Shown here one piece after another: positions 11,129 to 21,528 of a DNA stretch of 29,418 nt; positions within the stretch are counted from its first letter, which is position 1; each line of letters begins with the position of its first letter. Made by a program: the position numbers and the translations under genes. The notes under the pieces were generated by a model that worked only from the letters and a program-made list of their open reading frames with translations, had not been told where the DNA came from and ran no database searches. Source of the stretch: Welwitschia mirabilis (taxonomy: Eukaryota; Gnetophyta; Gnetopsida; Welwitschiales); NCBI GenBank assembly GCA_051453625.1, contig JBOZIK010000001.1, positions 174,964,005 to 174,993,422 of the forward strand, in the 5' to 3' direction.

Positions 11129-11972
11129 TTTTCTTTTTATTAGATATATGTTGTTGCATGTATATATTGATTAATCGCTAGTTTTGTATTGCCTTAATTT
11201 GAAATCATTTGTTATTTTTTATTCTTATATAATATAAATCTTTATTTAGTAGCATTAGCATTTCTTATAACTTGCCATAGCTTGAGACTAATTTAATATT
11301 CTACTATCTATTTTAGACATCTTAATTTGGTATTTTTTGAATTTTTTTCCTACATGCAAATTATTCCTATTTTATATTTCTTAATAAATTCTTCAAATGC
11401 CTGTCTTTTTGGGATACTCTTCATATCTCTAATATTCCAATTGAGTATATTCATGCATTTTTTTTCTTTCGTCTCTTGCTTCGCATGTTTTTTAAGGTTA
11501 TCTAATATTTCTTTGCAATGCTATAATATTCTTCTTTTCTTGTCCTTACCCTAACTAGGGATTCTTTTCATCTTTTTAGTAGTTGGTACCTCTTTTAGAC
11601 TCTTGTAATTAGAATCAGAGTTAAAGTTATTTAAATTGCTACTAGATAGAATGTAATTTTTTTGAGATTTGCCCTTAGATTTGGCTTAGTTCTTTGCCTT
11701 TTTCATCCATTTCCACCTTATTTATAGCATTTTGATACTATTATTTTTTATTATGGTCTTATTCTTGACTAGGACTTAACCTTAGTTTATTTTTTCTGAA
11801 TACTATTTAAAAGTCCTTTCATCTTTTTTAATTTGACACTCACTATCTATGTGCCTAAATTTTTTGCATGTTTAACACTGCTTCATTTCATAAGACTTTC
11901 TTAGGTGAATCCTCTTTTCATATTTAATGCTAGTTTGTTCCTTTTAAATAAGACAAAACCTCTCAGAATGAC
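11129..11972 (-). pseudogene. Older LINE: CCHC knuckle and N-terminal half of endonuclease
   Basis: On the minus strand a CCHC knuckle lies at 11836-11877: Cys, two residues (one now a stop), Cys, four residues, His, four residues, Cys (CKKFRHIDSEC at the end). A basic region follows, then LNWNIRDMKSIPKRQAFEEF at about 11385-11445, the start of the LINE endonuclease, then GIICM, a stop where the family has Gln, and Glu at about 11347 (the catalytic Gln-Glu-Thr step). A piece INQYIHATTYI near 11150 matches the strand before the GDF motif, which is found only at 9.15 kb because another LINE is inserted between. The 5' part of the element is missing: LTR sequence begins at 11973. Confidence 0.75.
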
Positions 11973-14218
11973 TATTGTAGTGTGTATTTATGCAAATGTT
12001 TGTACTTAAAAGGATTTCGTCATTTCATAGATAAAATAGATATCTTACATAATATAACACATGAGTATGAGTGGGAGTGAACCTGAATGTTGTATTCTCA
12101 TTGAAGACTATGAGATGAGACTAAGGTTACTTTTCATAAATAAATTGGAACTAGAATTAAATAACAATGGAGAAAATAAAGGATGCAATGCAAATAAAAA
12201 ATAAAACTGATCTACATGCAATGTAAAATAAACTAAACTACTTGCTTTCAGTCTTAATAAAGGCTACCCTTAATGATCTATATAAGAAATGAAATTATCA
12301 TTAGATTAAGAGAAACATAAACCATAAGGATCATTTGACAAACTAATATGAAAAAAAGAAAAATAGAGTTTTATATTAAAAGGAACCAAACATCTGAGTT
12401 ACAAAATAGCCGGGGCTCAATAGAGGATGCACAAACCTCCATCAAGGAAACATATTTCTATAACACTTAAGATGGATCTTCCACCCTTTAATATCCTATC
12501 ACAAGAATTTCTAGTGTAATGAATATAGAGAGGAGAGTTGAAGAGGAACTTATGTATATGAAAACATAGTAGAAAACAACAAACAAAGGAACTCTTTATA
12601 GATAAGAAATAGATGAAACAATCAAGATTCAGTTATCACAGTTGGTTACATTATTAGTGTTGTTTTGAGTATCATCCAAATGATGATGGAAATGACAGAT
12701 CATTACAAAAAGTAACTTAGCAAGTATCTCAGCAGGTGACTCAACATTCCACATCAGCATCTAATGGTGTCATTATTCTACCTGTCATGTAGACAATAGA
12801 GGGGATAAGTTCTTTTTAATTCATTTTCTTGAGGAGAAACTAGCCTTTTTATTAATAATCTTCTTTCATAGATTATTCATTAGAATATTCCTTAAATACC
12901 TCAAATTATACCAATAATCAAACATTTTCGAGACCTTCTATTGATTTTCCAAAATTCTTAGAATTACATCTAAACATGTGTAAATTTCTTATAAAATTTC
13001 TCATAAAACCCATTAAATAACCATAAATTAGCAATGCAACATAGCCTTCCACTTAGCCTTTATCAGTTCTTGATAAAAACTAGGTGAAAAACCTCAAATG
13101 TAAGCTAATTTATTTTTAAAAAAAGAAATCTAAATTTATAAAACAGGCTTAACAAACACATCTCATATCAAAATAACATGTAATGTATAATGTGTATAGA
13201 GTAAAAATTTTAAAATTATGTCTTATGAAACCTTTAAAATAACTCAAAAAATTTAAAAATGAGCCATGAAAATGGGTCCTAACCCCCTGAAAAAAATAAT
13301 ACATCCTATATTGGATAATAAAGTAAAGAAAGCAGATAGGAGTGAGAAGGCAGATGATGGACGTTTTGAAATTGGACATTGTTATAAACTAAGTGCAAAG
13401 CTAAGTAAGGAAATGTCAAATTTGAAAAATAAAGATATATGAAATTTTTTAATAAGTAAAGAAATTTTTTCATCACAAAATGATTATGAGCAATGATTTA
13501 CCACACCACAAGGCTAAAAATAAACATTACAAAATTATTTAAGAAAATTCATCTAAGTAAGAAATAAACTCTTTATTGAAAACTAAGTAAGGAAAATATT
13601 AAGAAAATTTGGAAATGAATTTATAATAATGAACTAAATAATGAAACCAAAAAAAGGGGCATAAGGTAACATAAACAAATGATAGCTCACCGATCTTAAA
13701 TTTTAATAGACTTCCATGAAAGAAATAATAACATCACTTAATTTTAAAATACATGACTTAATGTATAAAAAAATTCCATTCGATAAGGTAGTGATTATGA
13801 AGATGCTAAAAATGAAATGCTTTAAATAATGCATGATTAGACTAAAGAATTATTCTAAAATGAACTCACATACCAACATCTCAAAAAAAACACTTGAATC
13901 TCAAGAAATAAAATAATTATTTGGAAAGAATCTAGGAAATAAGCAATGCATTTGATAACACCAAGAACATTGCTAATCCCATAGCCTCAAAGTTTTATTA
14001 TAACTTTATTATCTATGATGAGGGGAGTGCAACCACAGTTAGAGAAGTAGTAAACTATGAAGCATGACCAACTAGCCTCCTAGTGGAGTTCCCATAGCTA
14101 CTATATTACATTGCCAAAGGCTCCTCTCAGAATTATTTGCCTTGGTGTACTTGTCATAGAACATCATGATGATCATGTTTATAAAGTATCTTAAATAAAA
14201 TATCATAGTCTTATTTCA
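11973..14218 (-). mobile_element. Minus-strand 3' LTR of a non-autonomous Ty3-type element
   Basis: On the minus strand the LTR begins TGAAATAAG at 14218, directly after a purine tract, and ends ...actacaata at 11973. Its end aligns with the end of the forward LTR at 22629 (both contain gcataaatac shortly before the terminus), with CA changed to TA here. Length is 2246 bp: U3 about 1.6 kb, TATA-like box near 12594-12604, then about 620 bp of R-U5. The U3 is repeated in inverted orientation at 18234-19815. The 76-codon frame at 13149-13379 shows no known domain and I treat it as chance. The five bases beyond the end (atgac, 11968-11972) would be the target duplication; its partner is not visible. 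The LTR abuts LINE sequence, so the element was inserted into the older LINE or the two were joined by rearrangement. Confidence 0.65.
12594..12604 (-). promoter_or_regulatory. TATA-like box of the minus-strand LTR
   Basis: The minus strand reads tatctataaag, at the same place relative to the LTR end (about 620 bases) as tctataaata in the forward LTR at 22041-22050. The inverted copy of the U3 at 18234-19815 stops just before this point. Confidence 0.5.
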
Positions 14219-14236
14219 CTCTTTCTTTTTTTTCTT
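14219..14236 (-). other. Polypurine tract of the minus-strand element
   Basis: The minus strand reads aagaaaaaaaagaaagag immediately before the TG that starts the LTR at 14218. Purine tracts in this position prime plus-strand synthesis in LTR elements. An equivalent tract precedes the inverted LTR copy at 18214-18233, and another lies at 19909-19925, which supports the boundary. Confidence 0.65.
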
Positions 14237-15385
14237 ATAATAAATAAAATATTCCACATGATCAAATAATTAAAAAAATAAAGGTAAATTCATAAGATAA
14301 AAAAATAAAATAAAACTTTTAAACAATCTAAGATCTTTTCATCATTGAGAAAAACATCAAAAATAAAGCATCTCCCTTCAAATTGAAGTTCATAGATATG
14401 TGAATGTCTTAAGATTAGGTGAATCCAATCTTACCATTATAAAATGCCCAAGTCAAAGCCTAGTCATGTAAATAAATACATAAATCATGTTTAAAAGATG
14501 ATTAAGTAATATCACAATAACCTCTCAAGGAAAAAGCTAAGAGAAAATTCATACAATTACTAAAATAATTTTAGCTATTATCGATTAGCTTTTTGAAATT
14601 CTTAAGTGGTTAAGTTAGAAATATCAACAGATCCATCAGAATGTATTTTCTTAAGATAACAGAAAATAAAAATAACTAACAATCATCCATTTCATATTCT
14701 AAATGATATAGAAGATAAAAAAATAGAAAATAAAAATAGAAAGTAAAAATTTATCAAAAAAATGAGGGTAGAAAATAAAAATAAAGACTATTGTCCCGCT
14801 GTTATGGGGATGACAGAAGGGACGACACACATAGAAAATCAAAATAGAGAGCTCAAAATAAAATCAAATTAAAATCATAAAAATTAAAAATAAAATACCA
14901 AAGCTAAAAAATTTTAGTTAAATCCTAAAATCTATTTAATATTTTTGTTGAAAGAAAAGAAAAAAGAAAGGATCTAATTAGATGATCTTAAGATGTTGCA
15001 TTCATTTAGAGAAATAAGGTCTAGATTAGAAGTTTATCAATTAATAAAACATAATAAGTATACAATTATTTTCAAGTAAATCAATTGGTTAAAGAGAGGC
15101 ACAGTAGATAAAAATCTATGAGAACTCATGAAAGCATGAATTTTGGAAGTCAAAGGAAATATTAATGTTAACTTTGGTAAATTACCATAGATTTATTTTG
15201 ATCATAATAAGAAAAAGTATGTTCCAGTCCTCTAAAAATATTTTTCATATTCAAATTATGATTTTCAATTTTTGGCTTATGTAGTGGACAATTTCTTTGA
15301 AAGTGTGAATTTTACAATTGAAGTTCCTTTTAATATAAAGATTTCATTTCTTCTTCATTTTTAAAGTTGGATGTATTAGTGGATT
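14237..15385 (-). other. Non-coding 3' internal region of the minus-strand element
   Basis: No reading frame of note exists on either strand. The region is A-rich with several GC-richer interruptions, notably gactattgtcccgctgttat (14786 on) followed by ggggatgac and gggacgac. It lies where RT, RNase H and integrase would be in a complete element, yet contains none of them. A second copy in the same orientation runs through 19926-21290, so the region is a regular part of this element type rather than a one-off insertion. Its motif-bearing part resembles the leader downstream of the forward priming site (22740-22900). Confidence 0.55.
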
Positions 15386-15711
15386 CTAAATTTTTAACCT
15401 CAATTTGATTATCATAAGTGTAAACTCATGTAATGTTCTCTCTCTTTCTTTAAGGAAATGATGTTGTAAGAATAAAGTTGATTTGATATTACTTTTAAAG
15501 TCCATTTCATCATCACCTAGATCTTTTTTAGCTACATCAAAAACTCTAATTATAAATGTTTTATTTTCAAAGTGACACTTCATAACCCAAATTCTTTTGT
15601 TAATGATGTCGTGGGGTATTATACAAAAGACTCATCCTAGAAGTAATGGGTATCGTTTGTTATGTTTTACTTCTATGGCAATTACATCGATTAGGTAGTA
15701 AGCCTATTTAA
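15386..15711 (-). pseudogene. Minus-strand Ty3-type protease end and protease-RT linker
   Basis: The minus strand has a 65-codon open piece (15386-15583) reading MKCHFENKTFIIRVFDVAKK, followed by TLFLQHHFLKERERTLHEF. It aligns with the forward element near 25470-25620 and 27475-27620 (CHF...FSIRVFDVVKK...TLFLQHH...ERW). Upstream, near 15630-15650, cttctagg matches the Leu-Leu-Leu-Gly-Arg flap of the protease. Similarity to the forward polyprotein stops abruptly at about 15420; the RT that should come next is absent and non-coding sequence follows. I read this as the point where pol was lost. Confidence 0.65.
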
Positions 15712-15868
15712 NNNNNNNNNNNNNNNNNNNNNNNNNNNNNNNNNNNNNNNNNNNNNNNNNNNNNNNNNNNNNNNNNNNNNNNNNNNNNNNNNNNNNNNNN
15801 NNNNNNNNNNNNNNNNNNNNNNNNNNNNNNNNNNNNNNNNNNNNNNNNNNNNNNNNNNNNNNNNNNNN
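15712..15868. other. Assembly gap (157 N), hides the minus-strand protease active site
   Basis: The run of 157 N has a measured rather than placeholder length. Aligning both flanks with the forward copy (25182 to about 25345) predicts about 160 missing bases, so the estimated size fits and the flanks belong together. The missing part would include the protease Asp-x-Gly region. Confidence 0.9.
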
Positions 15869-17840
15869 GCCCTTCTAACCTTTTTGTTTCTCTCTAATGT
15901 AACATTCACCGTTGTTGCTTCTAGATATTTAAATTTGGGTGATTTTTGTAGCACTAAATTCATGAGGGATTGTACTAGAAAGATCTTGCTAGGAATAACT
16001 CATTTTTGTTTCTTTCTATCAAGTCTTTTCATAGTTTTGAGTACCTTAGATTTTGTTGTAAAAGTTTCCAAAAGCGTAAATTTATACTTATATTTTTTAT
16101 CAAGGTTTTTAGATATTCATTAAAAGTTGAATTTTTATTAAACCTATCAAGCCAAAGGATAGCTGATTACGTTTGTGAAGAATTTTAGCTGATTACCTTT
16201 ATGAAGAATTTTTCTTTTTGTTTTTACCAAGAGAAGGTAAGTTGTAATCCTTTAATATTTGAATGTCTTCCTCTTCTTTCTCATCATCTTGAATTTTAGC
16301 TTGAGAGGTTGATGCTTCATATGAATGAGTATTTATTTTTTATCCACTTGTGATCAAAACCTTTTAGTATTTTCTCATCTTATTGGGGTTTGGTAAAGGT
16401 TGTATTGTCAATAAGCCTTATGATCTTTGGTTTTCCAACATGGTTTGTTGAAGGACGTTTACTAGGTTTTTAATGTTAATATTTTGATTTTCAGACTATC
16501 ATGTGCCTTTCTTGTGATTTCTCATTTCATCTAAAGCATTTGATAGTGTATCATTGGGATGTTGAAAGTTGGATGAACTTGGTTGGAAGTTTAAGTTTTC
16601 ACATCAGTTTCTAAAAGGTTAAAATCTGTTTTGAAAATGATTATTCAATTTAAGGTGTGCCTAATTTTAATTTCAGAAGTTTTGAGATGTTTGATTAAAA
16701 GTGAAAACTTCTTCACCTCTTTGTATGTTGGTAATAGAGGATAGTTTTTAGTTATATAGTAATTTTCCTAACATAGATCACATGTTGGCACAACATTTTT
16801 CCTAGTTATAGATTTAAAATATAAGATCATTTTTGTATACTTATCCAAGGTTGTTGTAAAGTCTTTTATTATATTTACAAGGTTGTAATCTACCTAATTT
16901 TCTTGTTTAACTTCTTTTAAATCTTTAATAAATTGGCCTATAGTTTAATTTTCTTTAGATGCTGACTATCTTTGACTAACCTCCATAAGTTCTTCTAATT
17001 TTTTCTAGGCATTTTCTATTATAAGGTTCATGAGGTTTCCACTATGAAAAAATCATAAGTTGTTTTGTAAGGGGATTTAGTCCACTATAAAAGTAGTTAA
17101 CAAGTTCTTCTCATAAAAAATCATTTACTAGATTAGAGTGGGTTTCTACAAAGAAACATTCATATGTGGAAGAATAATTCCCATTTGATTTTTATTAAAA
17201 GTTTGTTACTTCCTTTTTGCTTTTTTTAATAGTTTCTTCACTCATGAATATTTTGATAAAATTTTTCTAGACTTGATTTTAAGATTTAAAAATTTTATGG
17301 GGTATAGTTTTTAGCCAATTTTAATCTCTTCCTTTTAATGTCATGGGAAATATTACCATGTATGTCCTATTACTAATTTTTTTCTTCCCATTTTCTGAAG
17401 TAAGAATTAATTGTTTAATATCTGTAATATGTTGAAGGAGATCCTCATCGTATTTACCACTAAAAGTTAAATAGGAATTTAAGTTTTTAAGCTCAATATC
17501 ATCTCTTGAGGATAAATCAAAAGGGGTTTGAATCTTTTGTTTCTTATTGACTAGTAATTCCCTTAGGATAAGGTTTGTATTATGATTAGGGGTTAAAAAA
17601 ACCCTATAACTTACCTTTATTTTTGGATAGCACTTGATATTGTAAATTGGTTTTCTCCTTATACAAGATTTTCAATAAGGATATTTGATTCAGAAAAAAT
17701 AAATTTAGAAGGAGAATTATATGCATCTAGAGATTGCTTTTCTAATTCGATTTCTAAGTTTACTAGTACTTCTCTAATGTTATTTTTTATCAATAGTATT
17801 TTTCTTTAATATTTCTTTTCTAGGTTAACCATATCATAGC
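15869..17840 (-). pseudogene. Minus-strand Ty3-type gag and protease N-terminus, decayed
   Basis: Reading from about 17520 on the minus strand: IQTPFDLSSRDDIELKNLNS, then LLQHITDIKQLILTSENGKK, then RTYMVIFPMTLK, then NYFYSGLNPLTKQL, the order of a plant Ty3 gag (Retrotrans_gag family). A decayed zinc knuckle lies at 16741-16782: CDLC is kept but the His and last Cys are both Tyr. Just before the gap, QKSPKFKYLEATTVNVTLER (15880-15960) matches the forward protease N-terminus near 25110-25170. The plus-strand frames at 15884-16123 and 16006-16188 are shadows. Frames break often and many stops are present. Gag would form the particle around element RNA; it is the only larger coding part this element keeps. 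Confidence 0.75.
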
Positions 17841-18086
17841 ATCCTGCAAATAAAACATAATAAAAAATAAATAAAAAATAACACTATCATCTTGTCGATC
17901 TTAGAAACAATAAAATGGATGATGAACATAGAAAGTAGAAAATAGAAATAGAGCAAAAAACTAAAAATCAAAAAAACATATACTAGCATCCTTTGGTTAT
18001 TCAGATAATAAAGAAAATGATAAAAACTAATTTGATTATAGAAAACTAAAATCTAAAACTAAAACTGAAATCAAATGCTTTATTTT
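17841..18086 (-). other. Leader upstream of minus-strand gag, truncated
   Basis: On the minus strand this A/T-rich stretch holds tttgatttttagttttttgc and a catcatcc motif, similar in order to the forward leader at 22738-22910 (tttttgatttac, then catcatccagac, then a tagattatcg motif). No priming site or LTR end was found next to it: at 18087 it runs into the end of an LTR-flanking segment in the opposite orientation. The 5' LTR expected here in minus orientation is therefore missing or rearranged. Confidence 0.45.
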
Positions 18087-19815
18087 TGATGTTTTTCTCA
18101 AGAGTAAAAAGGTCTTAGATTATTTAAAGAGTGTTCATTTCTATCTTCATCTTATGACTTCACCTTTATCTTTTAGAGTGTTTAATCATGTAGAATGTTT
18201 TCTTTATTGGAGTAAAAAAAAGAAAAAAAAGAGTGAAATAAGATGATGATGTTTTATTTGAGATACTTCATACATATGATCACTAAAATGTCCTATCACA
18301 AGTACATCGGGGCAAATATTTTTAATAGAAGCCTTTCATAGTGTAATATAGAAGTTGTGGAAAATCCACTAGGAGGTTAGTTGGCCATGCTTCACAGGTC
18401 CCTACTTCTCTAACTATTGTTGCACTCCTCTCATCATGGATAATAAAGTTGTAATAAAAATTTAAGGCTATGGGATTAGTGGTGTTACTAGTGTTATCAA
18501 AAGTGTTACTTATTTCTTAGACTCTTAGTCTTTTTACATGATCATTTTATTTATTAAGATTCAAGTGTTTATTTTCAGATATTGACAAGTGAGTTTATTT
18601 TTGAATAATTCTTTAGTCTAGTCATTTATTATTTAAAGCATTTCATTTTTAATATTGTCATAACCACTGCCTTATTGAATGGAATTCTTTTATACATTAA
18701 GTCATGCATTTTAAAATTAAATGATGTTATGATTTCTTTCACAGAAGTCTACTAGGTAAAAATTTTAGATCGATGGGCTATTTTTTATTTATGTTACCTT
18801 ATGCCCATTTCAAAGTCATTCTCATATTTTCTTAATATTTGCCTTACTAAGTTTTCAATAAAGAGTTGATTTCTTGCTTAGATAAATTTTCTTAAATAAC
18901 TTTGTGATGTTTATTTTTAGCCTTTTTCTATGGTAAAATGTTTCTCATAGTTATTTAATGATGAAACATTTTATTTACTTATTAGAAAATTTAATATATC
19001 TTTATTTTTCAAATCTGACATTTCTTTACTTCTCTTTGTACTTGTTTACAAATATGTCTAACTTCAAAAACACCCATCATCTGTATTCTCACTTTTTTCA
19101 TCTTTATTTATTTATTATGTAATATGGGATGTATTATTTTTCTCAGAGGAGGAACAGGACCCATTTTCACAGCTAATTCTTTTTTTGAATTATTTTATAG
19201 CTTTTATAAGATATAATTTTAAAATTTTTACTCCATAAAATTATGCATTACATGTTATTTTGCTATGAGATGTGTTTTATAAGATTATTTTATAAATCTT
19301 AGATTTATTTTTTATAAAACAAATTGGCTGGCATTCATGGTTTTTTACCTAGTTTTTGTCAGGGACTGTTTAAGGTTGAGTGGGAGGATATGTTGCACTA
19401 CTAATTTGTGGCTAGTTGATGGGGTTTTATAAGCTATTTTATAATACATTTACACAGGTTTAGGTATAATTCTGAGGATCTTAGAAGATCTTGGAAATGT
19501 GTGATTCCTGACATAATTTGAGGCATTTAAGGCACATTCTGATCAACAAAACTATGAAGGAAGATTACTGACAAAGAGGCTAGTTTTTCCTTAATGAAAT
19601 AAATAATGAAGATCATCATTCCCTTTGTCATCCCCATAATGAGTAGGACAACAAAACCATTAGATGCTAATGTGAACTGCTGAGTGAGATACTTGCTAAG
19701 TCACTTTTTGTAATGAGATATTATTCCCATCATCATTCACACAATAGTTAGTATAACATTGATAATGTAACTAACTTTGACAGCTAATCCTTAATCATTT
19801 TATCCATTTCAATTT
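18087..19815 (+). repeat. Inverted copy of LTR U3 with its polypurine tract
   Basis: The plus strand here matches the minus strand of 12600-14395 almost end to end: last internal bases (18087-18213), purine tract (18214-18233), then LTR start tgaaataagatg at 18234 and the U3 up to about 19815, where it stops just before the TATA-like box. Markers seen in both arms include the cactaggaggttagttgg / ctagcctcctagtg pair (18367 and 14080) and the catgttatttt / aaaataacatg pair (about 19250 and 13170). The copies differ by many substitutions. As a partial LTR facing the other way beside a gag of opposite orientation, it does not fit a normal LTR element. Confidence 0.7.
18214..18233 (+). other. Polypurine tract of the inverted LTR copy
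   Basis: The 20-base run aaaaaaaagaaaaaaaagag directly precedes tgaaataag, the LTR start shared with the copy ending at 14218. It gives the plus-strand orientation of this partial LTR. Confidence 0.6.
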
Positions 19816-20072
19816 TTAATTTGAAGGAAGATGCTTTATTTTCTCAATGGTGAAAAGGTCTTAGATTATTTAAAGAGTGTTTTTTTCTATCTTCATCTTA
19901 TAACTTCACTTTTTTTCTTTTTTTTGTAATAAAGAAAACATTTCACATGACCAAACACTCCAAAAGACAAAGGCAAAGTCATAAGACAAAGATAGAAAAT
20001 AACACTCTTTAAACAATGTAAAACCTTTTTACTATTAAGAAAAAGATGTAAATAATAAAGTATCTTCCTTAA
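19811..20072. repeat. Imperfect palindrome around a polypurine tract
   Basis: Arm one (19811-19909) and arm two (19976-20072) are inverted copies of the last internal segment of the minus-strand element; for example attatttaaagagtgt at 19866 faces acactctttaaacaatgt at 20002. The 66-base spacer holds the pyrimidine run 19909-19925, the purine tract of the minus strand. On the minus strand the bases after that tract are tgaagttataagatg; the true LTR starts tgaaataagatg, so the palindrome begins at a short similarity between LTR start and internal sequence. The 63-codon frame at 19893-20084 is a by-product. Confidence 0.65.
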
Positions 20073-21290
20073 ATCGAAGTTCATAGATGTGTGAATGTCT
20101 TAGGATTGGGTGAATCTAATATTACCATCATAAAATGCCTAAATCAAAGACTAGTCATGGAAATAAATATATAAATCATGTTTGAAATATGATTAATTAA
20201 TGTTATAATAACCTTTAAAGGAAAAAGTCAAAAGACAATTTAGGCGATTGCTTTAATAGCTATTGTCCATTGAATTTCTGAAATTCTGAAGTGATCAAGT
20301 TAAAAAAATCAATAGAGCCATTAGAATGTATTTTCTCAAAATAATAGAAAACAAAAATAACTAACAATTATCCTTTTGATCATCCAGATAACAAAGAGGA
20401 CAACAGAGATAGAAAACAAAAACAAAAAGTAAAAATTTAGTAGAAAATTGAGGGTAAAAACTAAAAATAAAGACTATCATTCTGGTTGTCGTGCAGACTA
20501 TAGAGGGATGATACACATAGAAAATCAAAAACCAAGAGCTAAAAATAAAATAAAATTAAAATCATAAAAATCAGAAAGAAAACACCAAAGCCAACAAATT
20601 TTGTTTAAGTTCTAAAATCTATTTAACACTTTTATTGAAAGAAAAGACAGAAGGAAGGATCTAATTCGATGATCTCAAGATGTTGTATTCGCTTAATGAA
20701 ATAAGGTCNNNNNNNNNNNNNNNNNNNNNNNNNNNNNNNNNNNNNNNNNNNNNNNNNNNNNNNNNNNNNNNNNNNNNNNNNNNNNNNNNNNNNNNNNNNN
20801 NNNNNNNNTTGTTTAAGTTCTAAAATCTATTTAACACTTTTATTGAAAGAAAAGAAAGAAGGAAGGATCTAATTAGATGATCTCAAGATGTTGTATTCGC
20901 TTAAAGAAATAAGGTCCAAACTAGAAGTTCACCAATTGATAAAACATAAAAAGTATATAATTATTTTCAAGTAAAATCAATTGGAAAAGAGAGAGATAGT
21001 AGATAAAAATTTATAAGACCTCATTAAAGCATGAATTTTGGAAGTGAAAAAGGATATTAATGTTAAATTTGGTAAAATATTTTCATTGATTACAATAGAT
21101 TTGTTTTGATCATGATAAGGAAAAATATGTTCTAATCCACTAGAAATATTTTTATATTCAAATTATGATTTTTAGTTTTTGGCTTATGTAGTGAATAATC
21201 TCCCTTAAAGTGTAAATTTAATAATTGAACTTTCTTATAATTTAAAGATTTTATTTCTTCTTCATTTTTAAAGTTGGATGTATTAGTGGA
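19926..21290 (-). repeat. Second copy of the minus element's non-coding 3' internal region
   Basis: This is a direct repeat of 14237-15385. Shared landmarks include gaagttcatagatgtgtgaa (20079; 14389), the motif cluster at 20473-20513 (14786-14826), and aaggatctaattagatgatc near 20863 (14969). After allowing for the 100-N gap and the duplicated 107 bp beside it, the distance from purine tract to the protease-linker matches the first copy to within a few bases, so the segment has kept its length. It contains no reading frame of note. Confidence 0.7.
20709..20808. other. Assembly gap (100 N) between duplicated flanks
   Basis: Exactly 100 N, the usual placeholder for unknown size. The 107 bases before it (20602-20708, starting tttgtttaagttctaaaatc) reappear almost unchanged directly after it (20809-20916). 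The homologous copy at 14900-15020 has this segment only once. The duplication is therefore best explained as two overlapping contig ends that were not merged. Confidence 0.85.
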
Positions 21291-21528
21291 TTTTAAATTT
21301 TTATCCTCAAGTTAGTCATCATAAAGTATATACTTATATAATGTTGTCTCTCTTTCTTTAAGGGAATGTTGTTATAGTAATAAAGTTAGTTTGATATTAC
21401 TTTCAATATCCATTCATCATCATCTAGATCTTTTTTAACTACATTAAAAACTCTAATTATAAAAGCTTTATTTCTAATGTAATACTTCATCATCCTAGTT
21501 CTTATATCAATTATGCAGTGGGTGTTAC
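21291..21528 (-). pseudogene. Second copy of minus-strand protease-RT linker, truncated
   Basis: The minus strand reads pieces equivalent to the first copy: FIIRVF at about 21435-21460, a Lys-Lys-Asp-Leu-Asp-Asp-Asp run, and further upstream a stretch equal to the Ile-Ala-His-Cys-Ile-Ile-Asp piece seen in the forward element near 27440. Similarity ends at about 21528, where the sequence of the forward LTR begins. I infer that the forward element inserted here; the rest of this copy should lie beyond the right edge of the window. Confidence 0.55.

Noticed and set aside
9165-11141. Perfect target-site duplication of the younger LINE
   Set aside because: Only ten of thirteen bases match and both sides are low-complexity pyrimidine; kept as a candidate only.
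12600-19815. Terminal inverted repeats of a DNA transposon
   Set aside because: The arms contain an LTR start, purine tract and TATA region, and the interior encodes Ty3 gag; no transposase-like sequence was seen.
20602-20916. Tandem repeat of about 107 bp
   Set aside because: Broken by a placeholder gap and single-copy in the homologous region, so it is an assembly overlap.
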